DNA of 64,000 nt from Candidatus Bathyarchaeota archaeon (GTDB lineage: Archaea > Thermoproteota > Bathyarchaeia > Bathyarchaeales > Bathycorpusculaceae): the NCBI GenBank assembly GCA_026014615.1, contig JAOZHZ010000004.1, forward strand, positions 364,442 through 428,441, given 5' to 3'. Positions 1 to 8,407 of this stretch are shown piece by piece. The position numbers and the translations under genes are program-made. The notes beneath the pieces were generated by a model. That model did no database searches. It saw only the letters and a program-made list of their open reading frames with translations, and was not told the DNA's origin. Positions within the stretch are counted from its first letter, which is position 1; each line of letters begins with the position of its first letter.

Positions 1-2
1 AC

Positions 3-407
3 TACGTTAAAAAACACGCGGCAAAAATGGCGAACCTCAAAGTTGCTGAAGTCGCCAACCACAAACGCAAAATTCCAGCCACATTCGAAGACCGCTTAGC
101 CAAGAAAGAAGAGCGTCTTAAGGAGATGCAGGCGCAGTTGGAGCAGAAGAAAAAGGAAGGCAAAAAAACTGAAGGCTTAGAGAAACGTATTGCAAAAGCC
201 AAGCTGGACATCAAGCTGACCCGAGAATCAAAAGAGTACAATTTGGGTACGTCGCTGAAGTCGTACATTGACCCAACAGCGTACGCGAAGTGGGCTAAGA
301 AAGTCAAGTTTGATGTTGCCAAGTTTTACCCAACGACGTTACAGAAGAAGTTCAGCTGGGCACTGAGCAACGACAAATCTTCGGAATCTGAGTGTATCTC
401 CGCATGA
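3..407 (+). CDS. DNA topoisomerase IB, C-terminal part (5' end outside window)
   Basis: The frame is open from the window edge, so this is the last 134 residues of a longer protein. It has a lysine/glutamate-rich coiled-coil linker, then a C-terminal active-site domain: the motif SLKSYIDP (Tyr codon 264-266) followed by KFYPTTLQKKFSWAL matches the nucleophile tyrosine region of eukaryotic topoisomerase I (LNYLDPR...REKFAWA). The family nicks one DNA strand through a 3'-phosphotyrosine and relaxes supercoils. In archaea it is known mainly from Thaumarchaeota and relatives. An internal ATG at 27 is not the start. The stop overlaps the next gene as ATGA. High confidence from the tyrosine motif. 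Confidence 0.88.
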   Translation, partial: YVKKHAAKMANLKVAEVANHKRKIPATFEDRLAKKEERLKEMQAQLEQKKKEGKKTEGLEKRIAKAKLDIKLTRESKEYNLGTSLKSYIDPTAYAKWAKKVKFDVAKFYPTTLQKKFSWALSNDKSSESECISA

Positions 408-685
408 GGCTGACTCAGACCAAAGATGGCACGGTAATCGAAGTTTATGTTAAGCCTAACTCCGCCAAGTTCGGAGTCACAGTGGAAAACGACGAAGTGG
501 TTGTAAGGTGTACCGAAGAACCAGAAAAAGGCAAAGTAAACAAAGAGCTTCTAAAAAACCTCGGCAAACGTTTCCATGCAAATGTGAAACTTGTCTCTGG
601 CGCTACGTCTAGACAAAAAACGCTGCTTGTAAAAGGATTGGAAAAAAGCAAAGTGGAACTTGTTTTGCAGGGACAAAGCAGTTAA
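404..685 (+). CDS. DUF167 (YggU/UPF0235) family protein
   Basis: A 93-residue protein starting at the ATG that overlaps the upstream topoisomerase stop (ATGA). A GTG at 392 lies in the same frame but inside the neighbour, so I prefer 404. It shows the family hallmarks: an early beta strand with VYVKPNSAK, a conserved PEKGKVNKELLK helix and LVSGATSRQK. The family is a small alpha/beta fold found in all domains; its biochemical role is unknown. The four-base overlap implies translational coupling with topoisomerase IB. Confidence 0.85.
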   Translation: MRLTQTKDGTVIEVYVKPNSAKFGVTVENDEVVVRCTEEPEKGKVNKELLKNLGKRFHANVKLVSGATSRQKTLLVKGLEKSKVELVLQGQSS

Positions 686-872
686 CGCGCTATGCTTCAC
701 AGTTTTCTTAGCACTGATAAGCCGCCCAAGTTAAGCAAAAAGTTATCCAGCCACAGGAGTATCCTAAAAATGGATAAAATGCCGCGTTTTCCAAAAAGTA
801 AACAGGTTGAAGCGTAAAAAAGCGTAGAGGGATAGAGGTCTATCGAGAAGTAGTTAAGCTACCCAACAGTTC

Positions 873-2141
873 TCAGCTTTGCTGTTTGAACCGCAATATC
901 GCCCCGATTCCGCCAAACGCGTTCTTCAACATTAACCCTTCCTCAGTCTCAGCCGAAATAACCTCCACGTCAGTGTTTGAATATTCGGCGAGTTGGGCAA
1001 GGTCATCCACGATGTCAATTTTCTCTTCGATAGCTAACGAGGGCGCAGTGCATTTTGGGCACGGTTTACCTGAAAGTTCCTGCTCAAAAGCGGGCAAATC
1101 TACGTTCTTTACGGTGTGCTGCTCAGTGTAGCCGCATGCGTTGCATTTAACGGTTACACGGGACAGGTCTAAGCCTTCGGATAGCAGAAGCGTTCTGACT
1201 GCGCCTGACTGCAGAGCTTGACGAACTTCAGCTTCACCATAAGTGATAAAACCCGTATCGTGACCCACTTCGTAGAGGAATTTCTGCATAAGTTCTTTTT
1301 CCTCGATGTAGCGAACTTTACGCATGATTTCAGGCGCTTTATCTACAACTTCTTTGACGCCTTGCTCCTCCACATACGCAGTGTCGACAACCTCCAGAAT
1401 TTTGTTTTTCAGTTGGTAATTAAGGTAGTCACCTTTTTGGAAGTCATACTTGGTGGGTCCGGGTCCAGCTAAGATTATGCCTTTCAGGTTTTCTATCGGA
1501 AGAAAAACATCGTTAGCGTGTCCACCCACACGGGTGAAGTATTCGTTAAGCTGCATCTCGCGGAGCCTTTCGTAACGTCGCGCAGACTGCCCACCCGCTC
1601 GGGTTTTACCCGTTACACCTGAATACATCTGCTGCACAATTGTTAGTTTTTTGCCTTGCAGCGTTGCGATAGTTGCGTCGGAAGCGTCCACGAGAAGTAT
1701 ACCGTATGTTTCTTTCTCCCGCAACATCTCCTGCAAATGTTCCGTGTGGAATCGCGAGTCACAGCGATACAAGAAAATTTTGATGGGTTCAGGCGGAATG
1801 ATAACGTAGGTTTCCATACGCTCGGTTCCTGGACCCCCGCCTTCTTGAGGCAGAGCCCCCGCAAAAATCACGATGCCTTTTTCTCCGGGGTCTTTGAAGA
1901 GTTTGAGCTTCTGTTGGACTTTGACGATTGCATCTAGGACGTTTTTGCGTGTGACGTTGGATTTGATGTTGCTTGCGGTTCCGTATTCGTTGCGTAGCAG
2001 GTTGATGGCGTCGCTGATTTGTTTGTCTGGTGGTACGTAGATGGTGATGAGTTCGGTGTGGCTACCTTCTTTGTTAGCTAATGCGTTTAGGGTCTTGCGT
2101 AAGCGGAACAGTTCTAGGGAGGATTTCTTTGCGGTGCTCAA
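873..2141 (-). CDS. prf1: Peptide chain release factor aRF1
   Basis: A 422-residue class I release factor that reads all three stop codons and triggers peptide hydrolysis on the ribosome. The N-domain carries TASNIKS (residues 55-61) and YRCDSRF (about 125-131), the two stop-codon recognition motifs. The M-domain carries GGQ at 183-185, which enters the peptidyl-transferase centre. The C-domain holds a zinc-ribbon-like pair (CNACG and CPKC), as in many archaeal homologues. Length is normal (about 410-425). The recycling partner ABCE1 is encoded elsewhere in this window (54950-56779). Transcribed singly, divergent from DUF167. Confidence 0.97.
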   Translation of the reverse strand: MSTAKKSSLELFRLRKTLNALANKEGSHTELITIYVPPDKQISDAINLLRNEYGTASNIKSNVTRKNVLDAIVKVQQKLKLFKDPGEKGIVIFAGALPQEGGGPGTERMETYVIIPPEPIKIFLYRCDSRFHTEHLQEMLREKETYGILLVDASDATIATLQGKKLTIVQQMYSGVTGKTRAGGQSARRYERLREMQLNEYFTRVGGHANDVFLPIENLKGIILAGPGPTKYDFQKGDYLNYQLKNKILEVVDTAYVEEQGVKEVVDKAPEIMRKVRYIEEKELMQKFLYEVGHDTGFITYGEAEVRQALQSGAVRTLLLSEGLDLSRVTVKCNACGYTEQHTVKNVDLPAFEQELSGKPCPKCTAPSLAIEEKIDIVDDLAQLAEYSNTDVEVISAETEEGLMLKNAFGGIGAILRFKQQS

Positions 2142-2221
2142 ATGTCTTCACAATTTTGCTGCTTTAATCACAAGAACCTTGCGGTTAACTAAATATAAGG
2201 GGTAAAGAAAAGAAGGGAAAG

Positions 2222-3193
2222 CTATGTGGCGCCTATGGCGTCTTTTAGGAAAGCCTTGAAGGGACCAAGCTTTCCGCCGTAGTTACCAGAGCTGATTTTC
2301 ACCACGCCTAGCTGGCTTGCGGCTGCGGTTACACCCTGTTTCATGCCGTTCTTTACAGCGTCCAAGGTTAAGCCGTTCATGACAATTTCGTAAACGCAGT
2401 TTACACCTGGGGGAACCACGCTATCTGGCACAAGCGTTCTTAATGTGGGACAGTAGGGGTGGTTGGTGGAGGCTTTCAGTTTGTACTTGAGTGAACCTGC
2501 TTTGCTTCCTGCACGGCAGACGCCTCCTGGAAACTGCATGATCACATCGGGAGCGTTTTTGCGTATAGCATCTGCGGCTGCTTCCGCGGCTTTAAGCCCG
2601 TCTTCTTGGGTTTCTGCGAATATCATAAAGTTACCGCCTGCAACTGCTTGCATGGCTCCGAAACCATCTTCCACTATGAAGTTTCCTTCCATGACGGGGA
2701 GTTTCCAGCATTTTCTGCCGCCGACCATGGTTTTCTTTTGGAAGCCGTCACCGAAGTATCGAAGGCTGCTACCTACGCTGAGGGTGCGTTTGCCTTGTAA
2801 GCCGTTAAAGGCTGCAGTTGTTGGGCAGGTTAGGGTGCATTGACCGATACGCTGCATAAGTTGCTCTTTGAGTTCGAAGCGGTCACGATTATAAATTTGA
2901 ATAAGCACTCCGGGTCGTTTGTCCGGTGTCTGGTCTGCTGGAACGGCTCGTTCGATTGCGGCTTCCGCGGTTGCCTCAATTACGCTTGTGGCAAAACCTG
3001 TTGTTAAACTTGCGGCAATTTGTGCCCACTTCTCGTTCTGGGCAGTTATGAGGACTCTTCCAGCCCACAGCGGAAACATCTCTGCAAAGGTGTCCTGAAT
3101 AATAACGGTGTTTCCAGCTGGGGATTTTACCTTGAAAAATTTCTCATTTTCGTTGTAATCGAGAATTTCCAGCTTGATATTGTCGCTTGACAT
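2222..3193 (-). CDS. ftr: Formylmethanofuran:tetrahydromethanopterin formyltransferase
   Basis: A 323-residue cytosolic enzyme that moves the formyl group from formylmethanofuran to N5 of tetrahydromethanopterin, the second step of the archaeal methyl branch of the Wood-Ljungdahl pathway. The sequence is colinear with known Ftr: AEMFPLWAGRVLIT near the N-terminus, CTLTCPTTAAFNG in the middle, QFPGGVCRAGSKAGSLKYK, then STNHPYCPTLR near the C-terminal third. It is slightly longer than the usual about 297 residues. No other C1 gene is adjacent, but an mtdB-like gene and pterin biosynthesis genes occur later in the window. aRF1 lies just downstream on the same strand. Confidence 0.96.
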   Translation of the reverse strand: MSSDNIKLEILDYNENEKFFKVKSPAGNTVIIQDTFAEMFPLWAGRVLITAQNEKWAQIAASLTTGFATSVIEATAEAAIERAVPADQTPDKRPGVLIQIYNRDRFELKEQLMQRIGQCTLTCPTTAAFNGLQGKRTLSVGSSLRYFGDGFQKKTMVGGRKCWKLPVMEGNFIVEDGFGAMQAVAGGNFMIFAETQEDGLKAAEAAADAIRKNAPDVIMQFPGGVCRAGSKAGSLKYKLKASTNHPYCPTLRTLVPDSVVPPGVNCVYEIVMNGLTLDAVKNGMKQGVTAAASQLGVVKISSGNYGGKLGPFKAFLKDAIGAT

Positions 3194-3397
3194 GAGTGAG
3201 ACCTTGAAGTGTGTTATGTCTGGTGTAATTTAAGAGTTTTCGTGAAAGACCAAGCAGTTTAGCGGTGATTTAAAGGGTACTGTCCGAGTTCTACGGGTTT
3301 TTTGGTTTGCTTTGTGGGTGGAACCGAACTGTGACTTTTGTCAGTAACCCCTAAACAGAAACGTTTTTCCGTTTCCGTGGCTTCTTTGAAAATCAGG

Positions 3398-3610
3398 TTA
3401 TCTTCGTTTTTTTGAAAAGTCCGTGGCGTACTTGAATAGCAGACTTGCAGCAATAAGAACAAAGATGCCGACTCCGAAAAGGGTGCTGGAAATGGAGCCT
3501 GTGTAGTTCAAGTAAATCAGCAAAACCCCAACCACTACGTACACTACTGCAAAGACGAGAGCTGTCAGGTCACGTTTGTGGTTTTGGCTGTAGGAGCTCA
3601 ACGAGTTCAC
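3398..3610 (-). CDS. Small two-helix membrane protein, unknown function
   Basis: About 70 residues with a basic N-terminus (QNHKRD), two hydrophobic segments (about residues 18-36 and 42-60) and a basic C-terminus (FSKKRR). I do not recognise a family. The GTG start at 3610 overlaps a GGTGA Shine-Dalgarno-like stretch, so a TTG three codons later is an alternative start. It lies between ftr and a small zinc-ribbon gene on the same strand with about 200 bases on the ftr side. Confidence 0.5.
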   Translation of the reverse strand: MNSLSSYSQNHKRDLTALVFAVVYVVVGVLLIYLNYTGSISSTLFGVGIFVLIAASLLFKYATDFSKKRR

Positions 3611-3666
3611 CTAAGCATGGAAAAGTTAAACGGGTTAATGGGTTTTTCTGCAGTTTTAAAGAAAAC

Positions 3667-3891
3667 TTAGGTTTCTTGTCTGCGGAGTTGCTCTTCTATG
3701 GCTTGCTGCTGTTGGGGAGTGAACTGTTCTTCTTGGCAAATGGGGCAACGCAGGAGTTTGACGTTGTGCAGGATGGCGCCGTCGATTTCAAAGTCTACTT
3801 CTTCTTCGATAAGTTCCACGCAGCATATGGGGCAGATTATGGCTCCCGCTTTTAGCGTCTGTTTGGGGTTGGTGTTGGTTTTGTGTGGCAC
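3667..3891 (-). CDS. Small YgiT-like zinc-ribbon protein
   Basis: A 74-residue protein with two CPxC knuckles: ICPIC near residue 20 and RCPIC near residue 49, separated by an acidic strand (EEVDFEIDGAILHNV). This is the layout of YgiT-type zinc fingers, often found in antitoxins of MqsRA-like pairs. The C-terminal half is Gln/Glu rich (FTPQQQQAIEEQLRRQ), and here no DNA-binding HTH follows, so it could be a free zinc ribbon. No toxin-like partner is visible beside it. GTG start. Confidence 0.6.
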   Translation of the reverse strand: MPHKTNTNPKQTLKAGAIICPICCVELIEEEVDFEIDGAILHNVKLLRCPICQEEQFTPQQQQAIEEQLRRQET

Positions 3892-4067
3892 TGTTTGTCG
3901 GTATCCAAAACGTTTATGGTGTTAATGTGTCTTACTAATGGCCAAATAGTTCAGTGTTTGCTTCTGGGTTTCCCAGTTGTGTTTCGCGAGTTTGATGCGG
4001 AAAACGTTTTTGGTTTGTGTTAGTTCTGATTTTTAACAGTAGTGTGTACGAAATGCGTAAATAAAGT

Positions 4068-4092
4068 AATGAAATCGGAAAGGCTTATATAA
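4068..4092 (+). promoter_or_regulatory. TATA promoter of the lysine operon
   Basis: A purine-rich BRE-like stretch (CGGAAAGG, 4076-4083) precedes the TATA box CTTATATAA (4084-4092). Expected initiation about 25 bases downstream is near 4113, giving a leader of about 20 bases that contains a GAGG Shine-Dalgarno (4120-4123) before the dapA ATG at 4132. Confidence 0.7.
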
Positions 4093-4131
4093 TCCTTCAC
4101 GAAAACTATTCCTTCGCAGAGGAAAAACGAA

Positions 4132-5169
4132 ATGACAGTATTTAGTGGTTGTTACACCGCCCTCATAACCCCTTTCCGCGCAAATCGCGAAGTAGACTAC
4201 GAGGGCTTACAAAAACTGGTAGAGTTCCAAATGAACAACGGTGTCAGCGGCATCTTAGCCTGCGGCACCACAGGCGAAAGCGCCACCTTAGACTGGAATG
4301 AACATAACAAAGTAACCGAACGCATACACGAATACACCCACAACAAGGGCATGACCATCGCAGGCACGGGCAGCAACAGCACCCAAGAAGCCATCGAAGG
4401 CACCGTCCACGCAAAGCACACAGGCATCAAAGCAGTACTCCTTGTAGACCCCTACTATAACGGACCCAGCAGCCTTGAAATCCGCCGCGAATACGTCGAA
4501 CCCGTTGCCAAGCAGTTCCCAGACATGCAAGTCATCCCCTACATCATCCCCGGAAGAACAGGCACCCAACTTCTTCCCCAAGACCTCGCGGTCCTCCACG
4601 CAGACTACCCAAACGTGCGCTGCGTTAAGGAAGCAACAGGCAACGTGGAAAACGTGCGCCTAACCCGCAAAGTTTGCGGAACTGATTTTGATATTCTTTC
4701 AGGCGACGACGACAAAACGTTTGCTATGATGTCGCAGCCAGATATGGCGGCAACTGGGGCGGTATCCGTAACAAGCAACATTGCCCCCCGAGCAGTCAGC
4801 GACATGTTACGCTGCGTCTTAGACGGCAAAGTTGAACAAGCAAAGCAGCTTGCCGAAGCATTGCAGCCCTTGTTCGACACAATCACAGTGAAGACTCAAG
4901 AGCAGACTCCGTTTGGGCCTGTTTTGTGCAGGGCAAGGAACCCGTTGGCGACAAAGACCCTTATGAATGTGTTGGGTATGCCGTCGGGTCCGTGCAGGCA
5001 ACCGTTGGGCAAGATGACTCGTAGCGGACTTAAACTCGTGCTGCAAGCTGCCCGAAAAGTCTACGAGACGCACCCAGAAATCTTTAAGCCCATCGAGCAG
5101 ACCTTCGACGTAGACCTAACAGACAGACTCAACAACGAGCGATACTTGGAGGGCTTAACCTACGCTTAA
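4132..5169 (+). CDS. dapA: 4-hydroxy-tetrahydrodipicolinate synthase
   Basis: A 345-residue TIM-barrel enzyme of the DHDPS/N-acetylneuraminate lyase family that condenses pyruvate with aspartate semialdehyde, first committed step of the diaminopimelate (DAP) route to lysine. Visible motifs are GTTGESATL (residues 45-53), the tyrosine in PYIIPGRTG (Tyr137) and the Schiff-base lysine in VKEATG (Lys166). The protein is about 50 residues longer than typical (about 295), mostly at the C-terminus after residue 290. First gene of a six-gene lysine cluster behind a clear TATA promoter. Its stop lies within the start region of dapB. Confidence 0.93.
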   Translation: MTVFSGCYTALITPFRANREVDYEGLQKLVEFQMNNGVSGILACGTTGESATLDWNEHNKVTERIHEYTHNKGMTIAGTGSNSTQEAIEGTVHAKHTGIKAVLLVDPYYNGPSSLEIRREYVEPVAKQFPDMQVIPYIIPGRTGTQLLPQDLAVLHADYPNVRCVKEATGNVENVRLTRKVCGTDFDILSGDDDKTFAMMSQPDMAATGAVSVTSNIAPRAVSDMLRCVLDGKVEQAKQLAEALQPLFDTITVKTQEQTPFGPVLCRARNPLATKTLMNVLGMPSGPCRQPLGKMTRSGLKLVLQAARKVYETHPEIFKPIEQTFDVDLTDRLNNERYLEGLTYA

Positions 5170-5953
5170 GCTCTGTGTCGCGGGCGTTGCTGGCAGAATG
5201 GGACAAGCTATTATCCAAGAAGCCATCGCCAAGGGACACGAGATTGTGGGCGCCGTTGAAGGAACGGGACACCCAGCTATAGGAAAAAGTCTTCAGCAAA
5301 TGGGCATTGCGGATTCGGATATCTGTATCGTGGGACCCGACAACGTATGCGACGCTGTTGCCAACGCTGACGTTTACATCACCTTCACTTTGCCCGCTGC
5401 GGAAGTGCTTAACTTGCCAGCGGTGGCGAAAATGGGCAAAAAAATTGTCCTTGGCACCACAGGTTTCACGCCAGAGCAGAACCAGATAATCCGCGCAGCC
5501 GTGGAAGGCAAAGTCCCCGCCGTGTTTTCACCTAACTACAGCGTAGGCATCAACATACTCTTCAAACTCGCCGAAACCCTCAAAGCGTTCCCTCCGGAAT
5601 ACAACTTCAGCATATCAGAAATCCACCACACCGCAAAGAAAGACGCACCAAGCGGCACCGCATTGAAGCTAGGCGAAATCGTCGCAGACATCCGTGGCTA
5701 CACCGCAACCGTTCACGGTAGAGAAGACAACAGCGTCCGCAAAGAAGATGAACTGGAAATCATAGCGATGCGCGCAGGCGGAGTCGCAGGCGTCCATGAC
5801 CTCATCGTCGCTGGACCCTACGAGATGCTTCGCATAGAACACACAGCATTCAACCGAAACGTGTTCGCTCAAGGAGCAGTGTTAGCGGCGGAATGGCTCA
5901 GCAAGCAGGAAACCCCGGGAATCTACAGCATGGCAACCGTGCTGGGGCTATAA
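5162..5953 (+). CDS. dapB: 4-hydroxy-tetrahydrodipicolinate reductase (start codon anomalous)
   Basis: DapB reduces the DapA product with NAD(P)H. The signature EIHHTAKKDAPSGTA is present. The first in-frame ATG (5198) falls inside the Rossmann loop: the codons just upstream read LKLCVAGVAGRMG, the expected GxxGxxG nucleotide-binding motif. From the in-frame TAA at 5156 to 5198 there is no ATG, GTG or TTG. The best position is ACG at 5162, one transition from ATG and overlapping the end of dapA, giving 263 residues, close to the family length. Either a near-cognate start, a recent mutation or a base error. Function is clear; the start is not. Confidence 0.88.
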   Translation, partial: TLKLCVAGVAGRMGQAIIQEAIAKGHEIVGAVEGTGHPAIGKSLQQMGIADSDICIVGPDNVCDAVANADVYITFTLPAAEVLNLPAVAKMGKKIVLGTTGFTPEQNQIIRAAVEGKVPAVFSPNYSVGINILFKLAETLKAFPPEYNFSISEIHHTAKKDAPSGTALKLGEIVADIRGYTATVHGREDNSVRKEDELEIIAMRAGGVAGVHDLIVAGPYEMLRIEHTAFNRNVFAQGAVLAAEWLSKQETPGIYSMATVLGL

Positions 5954-6004
5954 TCAAAGTTTTTATCAATGAATCGCATCAAAAATCAAAGGAAACGATA
6001 AGCA

Positions 6005-7066
6005 ATGTCCTCAAAACGTAAAGTTGCAATATTGGGCGCCACAGGAGCCATCGGACAACGATACATCCAACTTTTGCAGGGGCACCCATGGTTTGAAATT
6101 GAAGTGCTCGCAGCTTCAGAGCGGTCAGCAGGCAAAAAGTACAAGAACGCCTGCAACTGGACAATGGAATGTGACCTGCCAAAAGAGCTCGCAGACATGA
6201 CCGTGGCAGATGCCAACGTTGAAGCTGTGAAGAAGGCAGGCAACGTTGACTTAGTCTTTACCTCATTACCAGGTGACCTAGCGGGTCCTGTGGAGGAAGA
6301 ATTCGCTGCAGAGTACCCCGTGTTCAGCAAAGCCTCAGCCCACCGTATGGAAAGCGATGTCCCACTGCTAATTCCAGAGGTAAACCCAAACCATTTGGCG
6401 CCGCTTGTTGCGTTACAGCGGAAGAATCGCGGCTGGAAAGGCTTCATAACCACCGACCCCAACTGCAGCACCATCCAAATGGCAATGACGCTTAAGCCGT
6501 TGATGCAGTTTGGCTTACAGCAGGTTATGGTCACCACGATGCAGGCGCTCAGCGGCGCAGGCTACCCAGGCGTACCCTCATTAGACATCATCGATAACGT
6601 TGTGCCTTACATCGGCAAAGAAGAAGAAAAGATGGAGTCAGAGTCCAACAAGATACTGGGCATCTTCGACGGCAAAACAGTGCAAAACGCAAACTTCGTT
6701 GTAACTGCCAGCTGCAACCGAGTCCACGTCAAAGACGGCCACTTGGAGTCCGTTTTCGTTAAGCTGCACAAGAACCCATCCGTAGAGGACTTAGCAGAGG
6801 CTTTCCGAAACTTCAAAGGTGAACCCCAAACGCTTAAGCTGCCATCAGCCCCTGAGAACCCCATTGTAGTCAGGGAGGAAGCAAATCGCCCGCAGCCCAG
6901 ATTCGACAGGTACGCAGGCAAAGGCATGAGCGTCACCGTGGGCAGAATCCGCAAAGACCCCATCATGACCCACAGATACATGTGTCTAGGCCACAACACC
7001 ATCCGAGGCGGCTCAGGCGCGGGAATTCTCAGCGCAGAGCTTGCAGTCGCTAAAGGGTTAGCTTAA
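6005..7066 (+). CDS. asd: Aspartate-semialdehyde dehydrogenase
   Basis: A 353-residue NADPH-dependent enzyme converting aspartyl phosphate to aspartate semialdehyde, which feeds DapA and the threonine/methionine branch. N-terminal Rossmann motif GATGAIGQ (11-18), catalytic cysteine in DPNCSTIQM (Cys154) and the basic substrate region RVHVKDGH near residue 240. It is of the archaeal/fungal ASADH type in length and motif spacing. AAAGGA precedes the ATG. Located 51 bases after dapB in the same operon. Confidence 0.95.
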   Translation: MSSKRKVAILGATGAIGQRYIQLLQGHPWFEIEVLAASERSAGKKYKNACNWTMECDLPKELADMTVADANVEAVKKAGNVDLVFTSLPGDLAGPVEEEFAAEYPVFSKASAHRMESDVPLLIPEVNPNHLAPLVALQRKNRGWKGFITTDPNCSTIQMAMTLKPLMQFGLQQVMVTTMQALSGAGYPGVPSLDIIDNVVPYIGKEEEKMESESNKILGIFDGKTVQNANFVVTASCNRVHVKDGHLESVFVKLHKNPSVEDLAEAFRNFKGEPQTLKLPSAPENPIVVREEANRPQPRFDRYAGKGMSVTVGRIRKDPIMTHRYMCLGHNTIRGGSGAGILSAELAVAKGLA

Positions 7067-7117
7067 AAACTAACTCCCACCTTTCGTTTATCAGATTAAG
7101 TTAACTGGTGAGAATGA

Positions 7118-8407
7118 GTGAACCCCCTTAAGGACCCCTTAGAGAACCGGAACGGACAACTCTTCATCGACGGCGTCTCAGCCCAAACCCTCGTAGCCAA
7201 ATTCGACACGCCTCTGTACGTGATTAGCGAACGCAGAATCCGAAACAACTACCAACGCCTACAGCAAGCGCTTTCTCGGAATTACGGAAAGATCAAGATT
7301 TTCTACGCCATGAAGGCAAATTCGAACCTTGCCGTGCTGAAGATTCTAGAGTCAGAAGGCGCTAACGTGGACGCTGTTAGCCCAGGCGAGGTCGCCACCG
7401 CACTGAAAAGCGGGTTTTCTGCTGACCGCATATTGTTCACCGGTACAAGCGTGCGGACGGACGAGCTCAAGTTTCTGGTGGACTCAGGCGTAACCATAAA
7501 CGTGGATTCACAATCCCAGTTGGAGAGGCTCCTAAAAATCACCGTGCCCAAGACCCTATCTGTTAGGGTTAACCCTGAAGTAGGTGCAGGGCACCATGAG
7601 CACTGCATCACGGCGGGGAAGCAGTCAAAGTTCGGCATCTGGGAACAAGACGCCGTGAAGGCTTACGAGACCGCAAAGAAGGCAGGCGTCCAACATTTCG
7701 GCATTCATATGCACATTGGCTCAGGCATCCTAGACGCAGAGCCGTTCCTGATGGCTTTGGAAAAGTTTCTCTCGGTTGCCAAGCTGGTTCACGATCAGGC
7801 AGGCGTAGATTTTGACTTCATCGACGTAGGAGGCGGATTAGGCATACCCTACAAGCCCGAAGAGAAACCGTTGGACGTGCAGTACTTCTCCGACAAGGTT
7901 CTCTCGCTGTTCAAGGCAAAGACGCGTGAGTATGGGCTGGGGGAGCCGTTTCTGCATGTTGAGCCAGGCAGGTATCTTGTCGCGGACGCATGCGTACTTT
8001 TAACGGCAGTCAACACGGTGAAGGTGACGCCTTTCCGCAAGTTCGCGTGCGTAGACGCAGGCTTTAACACGCTGGTGCGTCCCGCTATGTACGGCAGCTA
8101 CCACCACATCCTCGCAGCCAACAAGCTCAACGCGCCAGCGGAAGAAACCTATGACGTTGCGGGACCCATATGCGAGTCAGGCGACCTGTTAGCAAAAGAC
8201 AGAAAACTGCCTAAGCTGGAGGAAGGCGACCTGTTAGCGGTCCTCAACGCTGGTGCATACGGTTTTAGCATGAGTAGCCCTTATAACACACGTTCAAGAG
8301 CAGCCGAAGTCATGGTCAAAGAAGGCAAGTTCGGACTAGTTCGGGAACGGGAACGGCTTGAGGATTTGCTACGTGGACAAACCGAAACGGTGGAGTGGAT
8401 GCAATGA
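7118..8407 (+). CDS. lysA: Diaminopimelate decarboxylase
   Basis: A 429-residue PLP-dependent fold-III decarboxylase turning meso-DAP into lysine. The PLP lysine lies in FYAMKANSN (Lys66), a glycine-rich phosphate loop is at HIGSGILD and GGGLGIPY, and the active-site cysteine is in CESGDLLAKD. GTG start at 7118 is preceded by GGTGAG at the right distance; a nearby ATG at 7114 is out of frame. The stop overlaps the dapF start (ATGA), so the two are probably translationally coupled. Confidence 0.95.
   Translation: MNPLKDPLENRNGQLFIDGVSAQTLVAKFDTPLYVISERRIRNNYQRLQQALSRNYGKIKIFYAMKANSNLAVLKILESEGANVDAVSPGEVATALKSGFSADRILFTGTSVRTDELKFLVDSGVTINVDSQSQLERLLKITVPKTLSVRVNPEVGAGHHEHCITAGKQSKFGIWEQDAVKAYETAKKAGVQHFGIHMHIGSGILDAEPFLMALEKFLSVAKLVHDQAGVDFDFIDVGGGLGIPYKPEEKPLDVQYFSDKVLSLFKAKTREYGLGEPFLHVEPGRYLVADACVLLTAVNTVKVTPFRKFACVDAGFNTLVRPAMYGSYHHILAANKLNAPAEETYDVAGPICESGDLLAKDRKLPKLEEGDLLAVLNAGAYGFSMSSPYNTRSRAAEVMVKEGKFGLVRERERLEDLLRGQTETVEWMQ

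Noticed and set aside
3199..3397. A riboswitch or leader upstream of ftr
   Set aside because: No stable stem or known consensus found; only a G/T-rich stretch is present.
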